Assembly (NCBI GenBank): GCA_948329525.1
Contig: CAOJBM010000004.1
Span: 1-44,609, forward strand
Origin: an uncultured Mycoplasmatota bacterium
GTDB lineage: Bacteria > Bacillota_I > Bacilli_A > RF39 > UBA660
DNA: 44,609 nucleotides
Direction: 5' to 3'
The notes under the pieces are model-generated. The model was not told the DNA's origin. It did no database searches and saw only the letters and a list, made by a program, of their open reading frames with translations. The number at the start of each line of letters is the position of its first letter. Positions within the stretch are counted from its first letter, which is position 1. Made by a program: the position numbers and the translations under genes. Of this stretch, positions 33,977 through 43,650 are shown piece by piece.

Positions 33977-35776
33977 CTATTTGTTATCCCCTTTTAAGAC
34001 TGCTAAAAAAGCTTCTTGCGGTATTTCCACACTACCAACCATTTTCATTCTTTTTTTACCTTCTTTTTGCTTTTCTAACAATTTTCTTTTTCTTGTTATA
34101 TCGCCACCATAACATTTCGCTAAAACATTTTTCTTCATGGCACTAATATTTTCTCTTGCAATTATTTTAGCTCCAACACTTGCTTGAATTGGTACTTGAA
34201 ATAACTGACGAGGGATTAATTCTTTTAAATTTTCGACAATCTGTTTACCCCTATTATACGCAAAATCTTTATGAACAATGGTACTTAGGGCATCAACTGG
34301 TTCTCCATTAATTAAAATACTCATTTTAACTAAGTCACTAGTTTTATAGCCACATGGTTCATAATCAAAAGAGGCATAACCTTTGGTAGTACTTTTTAAC
34401 TTATCAAAGAAATCATAAACTATTTCTGATAAAGGTAACTCATAATGAATATTTACTCTTGCCTCATCAATATAGTCCATGGCGATGTAATTACCTCTTT
34501 TATCTTGGCATAACTCCATTATTGGACCAATATACTCTCTTGGAACAAAGATATTAGTTTTAATATATGGCTCTTTAATTTCTTTTATTAAAGCCCTGTC
34601 TGGCATTTTATTTGGCGAATCAATTATTTCAATCTCACCATTAGTTTTTATCACTTCATAAATTACCGAAGGACTTGTAGCAATTAAAGCAATATCAAAT
34701 TCTCGTTCAATTCTTGTCATAATAATTTCCATATGTAAAAGTCCTAGAAAACCTGTACGAAACCCAAAGCCTAGGGCATCACTTGTTTCTGGTTCAAAAG
34801 TTAGGGCAGCATCATTTAGTTTTAGTTTTTCTAAAGCTTCTCTTAAAGCAGGAAATTTATTTGGTTCAATAGGAAATAAGCCGCTATAAACCATTGGTTT
34901 CATTGGTTGATATCCTTCTAGCGGTTTTGTTGCTGCATTTTGCTCTTTTGTTATTGTATCTCCTACATGAACTTGAGAAATATCTTTAATACTTGCAGTA
35001 ATCCAGCCTACTTCACCACTTTTTAAAGACTCTTTTTTGACTTCTTTTGGGGTATTAACACCTAGTTCAACTACTTCAAAAGTAGCACCTGTTGCCATCA
35101 TTTTAATTTTGTCTTTAACTTTGATTTCCCCATCAATTACACGAACTAAAGCGATTACTCCCCTATAAGCATCGAAACGACTATCAAAAATTAAAGCTCT
35201 TGTTGCTCCTTCATTATTGATTTTAGGAGCAGGAATTCTTTCAACTACAGCATCAAGTAAATCACTAACTCCCTCACCAGTTTTTCCACTACATAAAATT
35301 ATTTCATCATCACTAAAACCTAAAACACTTTTTAATTCTCTTTTAACTTTTGGAATATCAGCATTAGGCAAATCTATTTTATTAATTACAGGAATAATTT
35401 TTAAGTTATTTTCCATAGCAAGATAAAGGTTTGCTAAAGTTTGAGCTTCAATTCCTTGGGCAGCGTCTACAACTAAAATAGCTCCCTCACAAGCCGCTAA
35501 ACTTCTTGATACTTCATAACTAAAATCAACATGTCCTGGAGTATCTATTAGATGAAGAATATAATCTTCATTTTTATATTTATAATTTAACTCAACAGCA
35601 TTTAGTTTAATTGTTATTCCACGTTCTCTTTCTAAATCCATACTATCAAGTAATTGGTCTTTCATTTCGTGTTTAGATACACCACCAGTTATTTCTAAAA
35701 TTCTATCTGCTAAAGTACTTTTACCATGATCAATATGAGCAATAATGGAAAAATTTCGAATATTATTTTGTAACAC
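33977..35776 (-). CDS. lepA: elongation factor 4 (LepA)
   Basis: About 600 residues, a ribosome-associated translational GTPase that back-translocates or remodels stalled ribosomes. G1 AHIDHGKST, the switch region [14 protein letters not shown]3 DTPGHVDF and G4 NKIDLPNAD are all present, followed by domain II, III, V and the LepA-specific C-terminal region ([39 protein letters not shown]). A GTG start at 35776 has AGGTGA five bases upstream, matching other starts here; an ATG two codons farther up (35782) is the alternative but sits too close to that site. Confidence 0.97.
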   Translation of the reverse strand: MLQNNIRNFSIIAHIDHGKSTLADRILEITGGVSKHEMKDQLLDSMDLERERGITIKLNAVELNYKYKNEDYILHLIDTPGHVDFSYEVSRSLAACEGAILVVDAAQGIEAQTLANLYLAMENNLKIIPVINKIDLPNADIPKVKRELKSVLGFSDDEIILCSGKTGEGVSDLLDAVVERIPAPKINNEGATRALIFDSRFDAYRGVIALVRVIDGEIKVKDKIKMMATGATFEVVELGVNTPKEVKKESLKSGEVGWITASIKDISQVHVGDTITKEQNAATKPLEGYQPMKPMVYSGLFPIEPNKFPALREALEKLKLNDAALTFEPETSDALGFGFRTGFLGLLHMEIIMTRIEREFDIALIATSPSVIYEVIKTNGEIEIIDSPNKMPDRALIKEIKEPYIKTNIFVPREYIGPIMELCQDKRGNYIAMDYIDEARVNIHYELPLSEIVYDFFDKLKSTTKGYASFDYEPCGYKTSDLVKMSILINGEPVDALSTIVHKDFAYNRGKQIVENLKELIPRQLFQVPIQASVGAKIIARENISAMKKNVLAKCYGGDITRKRKLLEKQKEGKKRMKMVGSVEIPQEAFLAVLKGDNK

Positions 35777-35809
35777 GTCCATCACCTGTCACTAATTATA
35801 GCACGATAT

Positions 35810-35838
35810 TTGCATTTTAGGAAAAAATATGTTATAGT
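35810..35838 (+). promoter_or_regulatory. SigA promoter of the 253-residue plus-strand gene
   Basis: TTGCAT (35810-35815), 17 bases, TATAGT (35833-35838), about 28 bases before the start at 35866. It lies in the divergent gap with lepA. Confidence 0.65.
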
Positions 35839-35865
35839 AATTCCTAATCAAAAAGGTGAATGTTT

Positions 35866-36624
35866 ATGATAAAGTATGATAAATTTAGAAATGAAGTTAG
35901 AAAAAGAAAATATTGGGAAAAGTTAAAAGTAGCATTAACAAACTGTCCTAATGCCGAATTTTACAATTATATTATTGCTTTTGCGAAACATTTTTTAAAA
36001 GGGAGTATAGAAAGAAATAAAGTGTGCGGTGATAATTCTTTTATCATGCATGATAATAACTTTAAAGCTTATATGTGGGTTAGAGATGAAAATGATAAGT
36101 TCGAAGTTATTATTAAATTATCTCCAATAGTTAAAAGAAATAATGGAAATACTTTTTATAGAAAAGTTGTTTTTAGTAATAATTTAATTTCTTTAGTCGA
36201 TAGAATAAATTATGAAAATGGGGATGAAAAAACTACTTTCTCTCTTTTTCAAAATCTTTGTCTAATAAATGAATTAGGAGAAAATGCATTAGTTTGTCAA
36301 ATTAAAACTGATACTTCTACAAATGATGAAAAATGTCTAAAAAATGTCGAAGCATTAAGAATAAATGAAGATAATAAAGCTATAATTGAAGAATGGAATA
36401 GTGAGTCAAGAGAAAATAAATACTATAAAGCAAGTAATGTCTTTACTGTTTTTGAAAACGTTTTAAGTGGTGACAATTTATATCTTAATAAAGAAGAAGC
36501 AAATTACTTAGAGGCGATTAATTTCTCTAGTAGTTGGTTAAAAGAAAATTTTAACTATGGTAAAATAATTTACAAAGAACAAAATGACGCAACAAAAGTA
36601 ATCAAACATTTAACTTTATTTTAA
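35866..36624 (+). CDS. unknown soluble protein
   Basis: 252 residues from the ATG at 35866; AAGGTGA lies six bases upstream, while an ATG at 35860 abuts it. No signal peptide or membrane segment. Composition is charged with a basic N-terminal helix (RNEVRKRKYWEKLK) and a mixed alpha/beta middle. I recognise no motif or family. It is a monocistronic unit with its own promoter (35810-35838) and a bidirectional terminator shared with topA; one of only three plus-strand genes in the window. Confidence 0.55.
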   Translation: MIKYDKFRNEVRKRKYWEKLKVALTNCPNAEFYNYIIAFAKHFLKGSIERNKVCGDNSFIMHDNNFKAYMWVRDENDKFEVIIKLSPIVKRNNGNTFYRKVVFSNNLISLVDRINYENGDEKTTFSLFQNLCLINELGENALVCQIKTDTSTNDEKCLKNVEALRINEDNKAIIEEWNSESRENKYYKASNVFTVFENVLSGDNLYLNKEEANYLEAINFSSSWLKENFNYGKIIYKEQNDATKVIKHLTLF

Positions 36625-36651
36625 AAATACTATCGTTTTGATAGTATTTTT
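36623..36651. terminator. bidirectional terminator between convergent genes
   Basis: AAAAATACTATC and GATAGTATTTTT form a perfect 12-bp stem around GTTTT, with A and T runs on both sides. It serves the plus-strand unknown gene and topA from opposite strands, and overlaps the topA stop. Confidence 0.85.
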
Positions 36652-38668
36652 ATTTAGTATATTTACAAGAAGAACACTTAATTTTATCTTTTTTTTCTAC
36701 TAGCATTTCACCACAATCTGGACATTTTTCTCCAATTGGTTTATCCCAATAAGCGGTTTTACATTTAGGATAGTTTGAACAGCCATAGAAAATTTTTCCT
36801 TTTCTTGTATTACGTTCAATAATCTTACCATCACAATTAGGACAATCTATGACTTCAATAATTGGTTTTTCTTCTTTTTTAACATATTTACATTCAGGGT
36901 AATTAGAACAAGCAGTAAACTTGCCATATCTTCCATTTCTAATTACAAGTTCACTTCCACATTCTGGACATTTCTCCCCTGTTGGTTCAGCTTCCTTCTT
37001 TTCCATATTTTTAAAAGCATCTTCAACAAGTGGTTCAAATTTATCATAAAATTCATGTAAAACTTTAATATTATCTAATTCATTATCTGCTATGTCATCT
37101 AAATCTTTCTCCATATTAGCTGTATATTCAACATTAACAATATCACTAAAGAATTCTTGTAATTTATCTGTCGTTTCAACTCCAATGTCTGTTGGAAAAA
37201 ACTTCTTATCTTCTAATTTGACATAGCCTCGAGCTTTTATTGTATCCATTATTGTGGAATATGTACTAGGTCTTCCTATACCTAATTTTTCTAATTCTTT
37301 AATTAAAGAACTTTCAGAGTATCTAGCTGGTGGTTGTGTAAAATGTTGTTCTTTTACTAATTCTTCGGCTTTCAACTCATCATGTTCATTTAACTTTGGT
37401 AATAATGTATCCTCATTTTTTTCATAACGACTATACACTTTTAAATAACCATCAAATTTTAAGATACTACCTGTGGCTTTAAATAAGTAATCGTTATTTA
37501 ATAAAGATATTGTTGTAGCTATTACTTTTGCTTCAGCCATTAAAGATGCTAAAGCACGATAATAAATTAAACTATATAATTTAAATTCATCAGGATTTAA
37601 ATAATTTTTTAAAGAATCTGGTGTTCTATTAATACTAGTTGGCCTTATACCTTCATGAGCGTCCTGCATATTAGCATTCCCTTTTTGCTTTTTAACATGT
37701 CCAACATATTCTTTACCAAACTCGCTTTCAATATATTTGAAAGTCTCATCAATAAAAATAGGACTTAATCTTTCACTATCTGTACGCATATAAGTAATTA
37801 AACCAACTGATTCACTACCTATCTCCATACCTTCATAAAGTTTTTGGGCAACACGCATTGTCTTTGAACTAGAAAAAGACAATTTACTTGACGCTGTTTG
37901 CTGTAAAGTTGATGTTTTAAAAGGCATAACACCTTTTTTATTTTTTTCTTTACTTTCAATATTATCGATAACAAATTTTGAAGATAGAGTTCCTAATATC
38001 TTGTCAGCATCACTCTCATTTTTAATTTCTACTTTTTTATTCTTGTACTTTTCTAAATCGGCATCAAATTCCATAAATTTAGCCGTGATACTCCAGTATT
38101 CTTCTTCTTTAAAAGCTTCAATTTCTCTTTCTTTATCAACAATTAATTTTAAAGCAACACTTTGAACACGACCAGCACTTTTTCCTCCAGTTTTTGATTG
38201 CATTAATTTTGATAGACGAAAACCAATAATACGATCTAGAATTCTTCTCGTTTCTTGACTCTTAACTAAGTTATAATCAATCTTACGAGGATTTTTAATG
38301 GCTTCTAATATAACTGGTTTTGTAATTTCATGAAACACTACTCTGTCGTAATTATTTTCCGCAAGTTTTAAAGTATCAAATAAATGCCAAGAAATAGCTT
38401 CCCCTTCACGGTCAGGGTCGGTAGCAAGTATTACAGAATCTGCTTCTTTAGCTAATTTTTTTAGGGCATTAATATCTTTACTCTTTCCTTTTATTGCAAC
38501 ATAGTTTGGTTTAAAATCGTTTTCTAAATCTACACCTAAGCCAAATTTACCAGATGTAGCTAAATCTCTAATATGTCCTTTACTACTGACAACTTTATAA
38601 TCATCACCTAAATACTTTTCAATTGTTTTACTTTTAGCAGGTGACTCCACAATTACAAGTTTTTTCAT
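36650..38668 (-). CDS. topA: DNA topoisomerase I
   Basis: 672 residues. Type IA topoisomerase that relaxes negative supercoils. Toprim domain with VESPAKSKTIEKYLG (Glu8) and TDPDREGEA (Asp84, Asp86, Glu88); catalytic Tyr293 in GLITYMRTDS; KSAGRVQSVAL (163-173) and RYSESSLIKELEKLGIGRPS are family motifs. Three zinc fingers end the protein: two of CPECG/CPNCD...CSNYPxCK type and a last CPDCG...CSSCKYTK. Ribosome site AAAGGAG. 14 bases behind ltaS on the same strand. Confidence 0.98.
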   Translation of the reverse strand: MKKLVIVESPAKSKTIEKYLGDDYKVVSSKGHIRDLATSGKFGLGVDLENDFKPNYVAIKGKSKDINALKKLAKEADSVILATDPDREGEAISWHLFDTLKLAENNYDRVVFHEITKPVILEAIKNPRKIDYNLVKSQETRRILDRIIGFRLSKLMQSKTGGKSAGRVQSVALKLIVDKEREIEAFKEEEYWSITAKFMEFDADLEKYKNKKVEIKNESDADKILGTLSSKFVIDNIESKEKNKKGVMPFKTSTLQQTASSKLSFSSSKTMRVAQKLYEGMEIGSESVGLITYMRTDSERLSPIFIDETFKYIESEFGKEYVGHVKKQKGNANMQDAHEGIRPTSINRTPDSLKNYLNPDEFKLYSLIYYRALASLMAEAKVIATTISLLNNDYLFKATGSILKFDGYLKVYSRYEKNEDTLLPKLNEHDELKAEELVKEQHFTQPPARYSESSLIKELEKLGIGRPSTYSTIMDTIKARGYVKLEDKKFFPTDIGVETTDKLQEFFSDIVNVEYTANMEKDLDDIADNELDNIKVLHEFYDKFEPLVEDAFKNMEKKEAEPTGEKCPECGSELVIRNGRYGKFTACSNYPECKYVKKEEKPIIEVIDCPNCDGKIIERNTRKGKIFYGCSNYPKCKTAYWDKPIGEKCPDCGEMLVEKKDKIKCSSCKYTK

Positions 38669-38682
38669 TTAAAACTCCTTTC

Positions 38683-40830
38683 TTAAGACTCCTTATCATT
38701 TTCTTTTTCATCACTACTACTATTTGATGGTGGGACAACAACTGGTAAATCTTCTTTAACTTCATATTTATCTGTACTATCTTCTAAAGCTTTAAAGTAA
38801 TTTGTTGTTATAGCTGTATTCGACATTTTAATCATATCACTAATTTCTTTATTAACGTTAATAATATATTCATTATCATATTTCTTTTCTCCAAAATATG
38901 ATATGTTACCTGTTGTAGCACTATAGAAAGCAACATCATCTTGCCAAGAGCCATCAGCAAAGACAACTCGATTTGGATAAGTTTCGCTTAAAACATCCCT
39001 TCCAGCATAAAGTCTTGGATCGTAATCTAAGTTAAATAAATTAGCCATTGTTGGGACGATATTCATAAATGTTGTATATTGTTTATATGTTTCTGAAGTT
39101 ATTTCTGAATTATAAATAATAAATGGTGTCCTGTCAACCTCAAACTTCTCATTAACATCATAATCAAAGTATTGGTTTAAAATATGATTTTTAATTCCAT
39201 AAGGATAATGGTCTCCATATAAAACAATGACTGTATCATCTAAAATATCTTTCTCTTCTAAAAGTTCTAGTAACTTTCCTATCGCATCATCAAGCACTTT
39301 TAACTTACTCATATATCTTTGTAAAGTAATATCATAATTTGTATCTTTAAACATTGCTAAATTCAAATCCCCTAGTTCACTACTTACGCCATATGGTTGA
39401 TGAGATGAAACTGTTGTCATCCAAGCCATAAAAGGTTCATTAGTATCTATTCTTTTTATAGCTTCTTCCATTAAAGCCACATCACTAGGCCACTCTTCAT
39501 AGACATTTGTATAAGGTATTTCTAAATCCTCAACACCATAATAAGTACTTCCCATGTTTTGATGAATTGTTCTTCTTCTATAATATGCTTCTGTATAATT
39601 ATGGAAACTACTAGTTTTATAACCTTTGTTATTGAATAAGTTAAAAATTGACTGTGGGTAAACATTATCTTTATAGATATTGGCTGTACAAGTTCTATTA
39701 ATAGTATATAAAGAAACCATCCCACTCATTTCGTTATTACCTGTATTACAAGAATTTCTTGGCGAATAAGCATTAGTAAAATTCCAACCTTCTTTAGCAA
39801 GTTTGGCTACATTAGGATAATACTTTTCATCAAGAAGAATAGTATTAGCACTTTCCATCATAATAACAATTAAATTCTTACCTTCAAACATACCTGTATA
39901 ATCATTTTTAGGAGTAATTTCCCTACTCATATAGTAACTATTTAGTTTTTTATAATCATTATTAGAAATGGTATTATCCCATTCTTCCCAAGATGTATCA
40001 TCAATTACTCTTGTATTATCAGTTATATCTTCTTCATTGATTTCTTCTTTAACATAAGGAACAAATTCATCATCAGGAGTCATCGTTCTTGGAAATAATA
40101 AAGTTTCAATATCAATAAGACCAAAACCTGTTGAACCAAACTGAGCAACAGCTAAATTAGGTATATCAGGATATAAAAACAAGTTTTTAGTTGTTCTTAA
40201 TTGAAGCTCATTTTTCATAAAGTTAGCATCTAAACTGTAAACGTAAAAACCACATAGAACCATAATCATTATAATAAAATTAATTCTTGTATTTTTCAAA
40301 GTATTATGACGATTATTTTTTCTGTTTAGAGCTTCTTTTTCTTTTAAATCTTTCGTATTAAATTTTTCGATAAAATCAACATCTTCATTTTTAATTGATA
40401 ATTTAACTTTTCTTTCTATTAGTATAAAATAAAGTAGTAAGACTCCTAAAGGAATTAAAATATAGTAAAAAGAATTTTTAAAAGAGTCAAAATAGTCAGT
40501 AATATAGTCTTTAACTGCTCCTAGTTGACTACTAGTCTCAACAGACACAAAAACACCTAAAAAATTATAAAAACCTGCTTGAAGAGTGGCATAAATACTA
40601 CCTATTAGACAAACTAAAAAGGTTAAAATATTACTTCCAATTCTCCCACAATAAGAAAAGATAATTGATAAAATCATCGTTACAATATTAATGCCAATAA
40701 ATATTCTAAGCAAACTCCAATCAATTAATGGCATTTTTAAAACTGCTCTAAAAATCACTTCTACAGTAAATAAAGTTAAAAACATTAATAAATAATTTTT
40801 TATAATTCGGTTATGAAATAATTTCTTCAT
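38683..40830 (-). CDS. ltaS: LtaS-type lipoteichoic acid synthase / alkaline-phosphatase-superfamily protein
   Basis: About 715 residues. Five membrane helices (about 13-30, 42-60, 66-88, 123-140, 183-200) precede an external sulfatase-fold domain. Visible metal and catalytic residues: IMMES (Glu at about 326), the nucleophile Thr at about 363 in NTGNNEMSG, and VLYGDHYPYG (Asp-His). LtaS polymerises glycerol phosphate from phosphatidylglycerol into lipoteichoic acid. The nucleophile region differs from GKT of the S. aureus enzyme, so another headgroup transferase is possible. The ATG at 40830 is preferred on topology; one at 40854 lies deep in rnhB and neither has a good ribosome site. Confidence 0.85.
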   Translation of the reverse strand: MKKLFHNRIIKNYLLMFLTLFTVEVIFRAVLKMPLIDWSLLRIFIGINIVTMILSIIFSYCGRIGSNILTFLVCLIGSIYATLQAGFYNFLGVFVSVETSSQLGAVKDYITDYFDSFKNSFYYILIPLGVLLLYFILIERKVKLSIKNEDVDFIEKFNTKDLKEKEALNRKNNRHNTLKNTRINFIIMIMVLCGFYVYSLDANFMKNELQLRTTKNLFLYPDIPNLAVAQFGSTGFGLIDIETLLFPRTMTPDDEFVPYVKEEINEEDITDNTRVIDDTSWEEWDNTISNNDYKKLNSYYMSREITPKNDYTGMFEGKNLIVIMMESANTILLDEKYYPNVAKLAKEGWNFTNAYSPRNSCNTGNNEMSGMVSLYTINRTCTANIYKDNVYPQSIFNLFNNKGYKTSSFHNYTEAYYRRRTIHQNMGSTYYGVEDLEIPYTNVYEEWPSDVALMEEAIKRIDTNEPFMAWMTTVSSHQPYGVSSELGDLNLAMFKDTNYDITLQRYMSKLKVLDDAIGKLLELLEEKDILDDTVIVLYGDHYPYGIKNHILNQYFDYDVNEKFEVDRTPFIIYNSEITSETYKQYTTFMNIVPTMANLFNLDYDPRLYAGRDVLSETYPNRVVFADGSWQDDVAFYSATTGNISYFGEKKYDNEYIINVNKEISDMIKMSNTAITTNYFKALEDSTDKYEVKEDLPVVVPPSNSSSDEKENDKES

Positions 40831-41461
40831 TTGATAAATCACTGCTTTCATCATTTATAATTAAATCACGAATGGGCTTATATGTAAATCTATAATTTTC
40901 TAAAACCCCATATTTTTTGACATTTTCTAAATGTTCTTTTGTTGGATATCCTTTGTGTTTTTTAAAGCCATATAAGGGATACTTTTTATCAAGTTCTACC
41001 ATCATTCTATCTCTTGTTACTTTAGCAATTACTGAAGCTGCGGCAATAGAAAGTGATAGTGCATCTCCATGTATTATATCCTTATAAGGAATATTTATGC
41101 CATCTAGTTTCATTGCATCACTTAATACGTATTCTGGTTTTACACTTAAATCATTAATTGCTTTTTTCATTGCTAGTCTTGATGCTTCTAAAATGTTTAT
41201 TTTATCAATAGTCTTCGCATCCACTACTCCTACTCCCACACTTATAGCATCACGAATTATTATATCAAAGAATTTTTCTCTTTTTTTCTCCGATAATTGC
41301 TTACTATCATTTAATCCTTCTAAAGAATAGTTTTTAGGAAGTATTACTGCTGCAGCTACAACAGGACCAACTAAAGGACCACGTCCTGCTTCATCAGTAC
41401 CTGCTATTAAAGTAATACCTTCCTTATATAATTCTTTTTCATATTTTAGTAAATCAATCAC
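40811..41461 (-). CDS. rnhB: ribonuclease HII
   Basis: 216 residues. Removes ribonucleotides from DNA hybrids. IAGTDEAGRGPLVGPVVAAA (about 19-38) holds the catalytic Asp-Glu; LNDSKQLSEKKRE, the SDAMKL acid and HGDALSLSIAAASVIAKVTRDRMM follow, and YGFKKHKGYPTKEH closes the fold. The start is a GTG whose last two bases overlap the TGA of the upstream gene (GTGA), with AAAGGAAAGGAA before it. Confidence 0.97.
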   Translation of the reverse strand: MIDLLKYEKELYKEGITLIAGTDEAGRGPLVGPVVAAAVILPKNYSLEGLNDSKQLSEKKREKFFDIIIRDAISVGVGVVDAKTIDKINILEASRLAMKKAINDLSVKPEYVLSDAMKLDGINIPYKDIIHGDALSLSIAAASVIAKVTRDRMMVELDKKYPLYGFKKHKGYPTKEHLENVKKYGVLENYRFTYKPIRDLIINDESSDLSNEEIIS

Positions 41462-42057
41462 TTGGTAATATTCCTTTCCTTTAATTTTTCATATATTTCT
41501 GTATTTTCTTCCCAAGACAATATATTTTTCAATCCTTCTTCATTAATTGGATATTTTTTAATTAACTCTTCTTTGTTTAAGCCATAAGATTTTAAAAAAT
41601 CATCATTAGTAATTCGAAAAATTTTTCTACTAGTTATTTCATTTTTTCTTGTAACATTGTTAGATTCTTCATTTAAAAAGAACATAACTCGAGCATAAAT
41701 AAGACTTAAGCTAGTCATAAACCATTTAGGATGGTTTATTAAAATATCCTTTCGAGCACAAATTCCATAACTATCTACTACAGCTGCTGATACTAAATAT
41801 TTATATAATAATTCTTGTTTATTAGCATGAATAATTGCTGGCCATACGACTATTGAATTAAGCATTGATTTATAATCAATGCTTAAGATTTCATATAAAT
41901 CTTTAAGCTCATCTAAATTTTTAGCAAATGTTTCTAGAGAACTTCTATTTTTTAAGTAATTACTAATCGTTTGATAAAATTCATTACATTTCTTTTCATC
42001 TAAAAAACTAGACAAAAATAATTTTTCTTCTAATATTTGTGTTATACCTTGTTTCAC
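41458..42057 (-). CDS. unknown protein between rbgA and rnhB
   Basis: 199 residues, soluble, mostly helical by composition. Distinct stretches are VVWPAIIHANKQELLYKYLV and DSYGICARKDILINHPKWFM, followed by a C-terminal helical segment (FLKSYGLNKEELIKKYPINE). I recognise no family or catalytic motif. Overlapping stop and start codons on both sides (one base with rbgA, four with rnhB) place it firmly in the rbgA-rnhB operon. Confidence 0.55.
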   Translation of the reverse strand: MKQGITQILEEKLFLSSFLDEKKCNEFYQTISNYLKNRSSLETFAKNLDELKDLYEILSIDYKSMLNSIVVWPAIIHANKQELLYKYLVSAAVVDSYGICARKDILINHPKWFMTSLSLIYARVMFFLNEESNNVTRKNEITSRKIFRITNDDFLKSYGLNKEELIKKYPINEEGLKNILSWEENTEIYEKLKERNITK

Positions 42058-42932
42058 TACTCATCCATCCTATCAAAAGTAATTCCTTTAATATATTCAT
42101 TTTTAATATCATTTAAGATTGTATTACTTACTCTTTCATAATCAATCTCGCTACCGCTTATTATAGCATTTATTTTCTTGCCAATAAAGTCATAAGTAAT
42201 CAAAATATCTTCATCTATATTATTTATCCCATATCTTTCTTGTAATTTTGTTGAATAATATTTTTCTAATTTTTTCAGAATGTGAATTGCTACTTCATCA
42301 ACTGGTAAAATTTCACTTTTAATAGCAGTTGTGCTAGCTAAGTTTAAAGCAATTTCGTTATTATCAAATTTAGGCCATAAAATACCTGGAGTATCTAAAA
42401 GTAAGATATCACTACTTGTTTTTAACCAAGTTAAATTTTTTGTAACTCCTGGCATATTGCCAGTACTAGCAACTTTCTTTCCAGCCATTTTATTAATTAA
42501 AGTACTTTTCCCAACATTAGGAACACCAATAACTAAGGCTCTAATTTCTCTTTTGTTTAGTCCCTTACTTTGTCTAGAACCTTGAAAATCTTGCATTATG
42601 TTATGAGTTTCTTTAATAATAGTTTTATAATCATTATTGTTTTCAATATTTATTAGTAATACTTTATAGCCTTCTTTTTCATAATACTCTACCCACTTGT
42701 TAGTTTCTTCTATATCACATAAATCTTTTTTAGTCATAATTAAAATTCTTGGCTTATTTTTAAGTATTTTATCAATATCCTTTATTTTGGAAGAAAAAGG
42801 AATTCTTGCATCAACTAGTTCATAAACTATGTCAATTAAATTATATTTTTCTTCTATTAGTCTTTTTGTTTTAGCCATATGTCCTGGATACCAGTTTATA
42901 TTTGTCGAATTTTGTCGATTATTGTTATTCAT
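42057..42932 (-). CDS. rbgA: ribosome biogenesis GTPase RbgA (YlqF)
   Basis: 291 residues from the ATG at 42932; AGGTGTTA, 3-8 bases upstream inside the preceding gene, sets it. Needed for late 50S subunit assembly. Circularly permuted G motifs, in family order: NWYPGHMAKTKR near the N-terminus, MTKKDL (G4), then GVPNVGKSTLIN (G1), GMPGVTKN-like NMPGVTKNLTW (G2) and LLDTPGIL (G3). A helical C-terminal domain follows. Usually beside rnhB, as here (one gene between). Confidence 0.96.
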   Translation of the reverse strand: MNNNNRQNSTNINWYPGHMAKTKRLIEEKYNLIDIVYELVDARIPFSSKIKDIDKILKNKPRILIMTKKDLCDIEETNKWVEYYEKEGYKVLLINIENNNDYKTIIKETHNIMQDFQGSRQSKGLNKREIRALVIGVPNVGKSTLINKMAGKKVASTGNMPGVTKNLTWLKTSSDILLLDTPGILWPKFDNNEIALNLASTTAIKSEILPVDEVAIHILKKLEKYYSTKLQERYGINNIDEDILITYDFIGKKINAIISGSEIDYERVSNTILNDIKNEYIKGITFDRMDE

Positions 42933-43650
42933 TCTTAACACCTACTTCTTTACTTGATTTTTTAAAATTTATATATTTCCATATTCTTCTATATTGTTTT
43001 AATTGTTCATCTTTTTTTACTTGGGCAACTGGATGATATAGTGGTATTATTACCAAGTTACCTATTTCTATTTCAGGAGATTTTAAAACTGCTTCTTTTA
43101 ATGTTTTCTCAATATTAAATTCAAATATTTTTGATAAAGAGAATAAAGGGAAATATCCTAAAGTTAAAATAACTTTGGGTTTAACAATTTGAATTTGTTT
43201 TAAGAGATATTCACTACAATTTAGTGTAGACTTCTTTAAGTCAATATTATCTCCTCTATAATGGTTTCCTTGTCTTGCACACATTATCGCATTTGTGATA
43301 TAAATATCATCTAAAGCATATTTATTATTAGAAGATTCAACAATAAAATTTTCTAACATTCTTTTAGTAGAACTCTTTTCAAGTTCAATTATTTCTTTCC
43401 AATTACTTTTATCTTCATTTAATAATTTGTGGAACTTTTCCATATCACTATATGGTCCCCAATCCTGACCTATAATCATAATATTTGAATCTAGCCTATT
43501 AAACCAGTCAGTCCAAATCGAAGGAATATTGATACAAAAATCATAATCTTTATATATATTTATGAGCGATTTATTTTTACATTTCATATTAGTACATTTA
43601 CTACAACCAGATAATTCTTTTATCAAACTATTAAATTTTTGAATTTTCAT
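42925..43650 (-). CDS. uracil-DNA glycosylase-superfamily protein
   Basis: 241 residues. UDG fold: MIIGQDWGPYSD (about 57-68) as the catalytic water-activating loop, IYITNAIMCARQGNHYRGDN (about 118-137), ILTLGYFPLFSL, and IIPLYHPVAQV (about 205-215) as the His-Pro motif. N-terminal cysteines CSKC...CKNKS resemble the cluster ligands of family 4/5 enzymes, but the usual full set is not clearly there. It would remove uracil or other bases from DNA. Overlaps rbgA by 8 bases and abuts the RhuM-like gene by one base. Confidence 0.75.
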   Translation of the reverse strand: MKIQKFNSLIKELSGCSKCTNMKCKNKSLINIYKDYDFCINIPSIWTDWFNRLDSNIMIIGQDWGPYSDMEKFHKLLNEDKSNWKEIIELEKSSTKRMLENFIVESSNNKYALDDIYITNAIMCARQGNHYRGDNIDLKKSTLNCSEYLLKQIQIVKPKVILTLGYFPLFSLSKIFEFNIEKTLKEAVLKSPEIEIGNLVIIPLYHPVAQVKKDEQLKQYRRIWKYINFKKSSKEVGVKNE

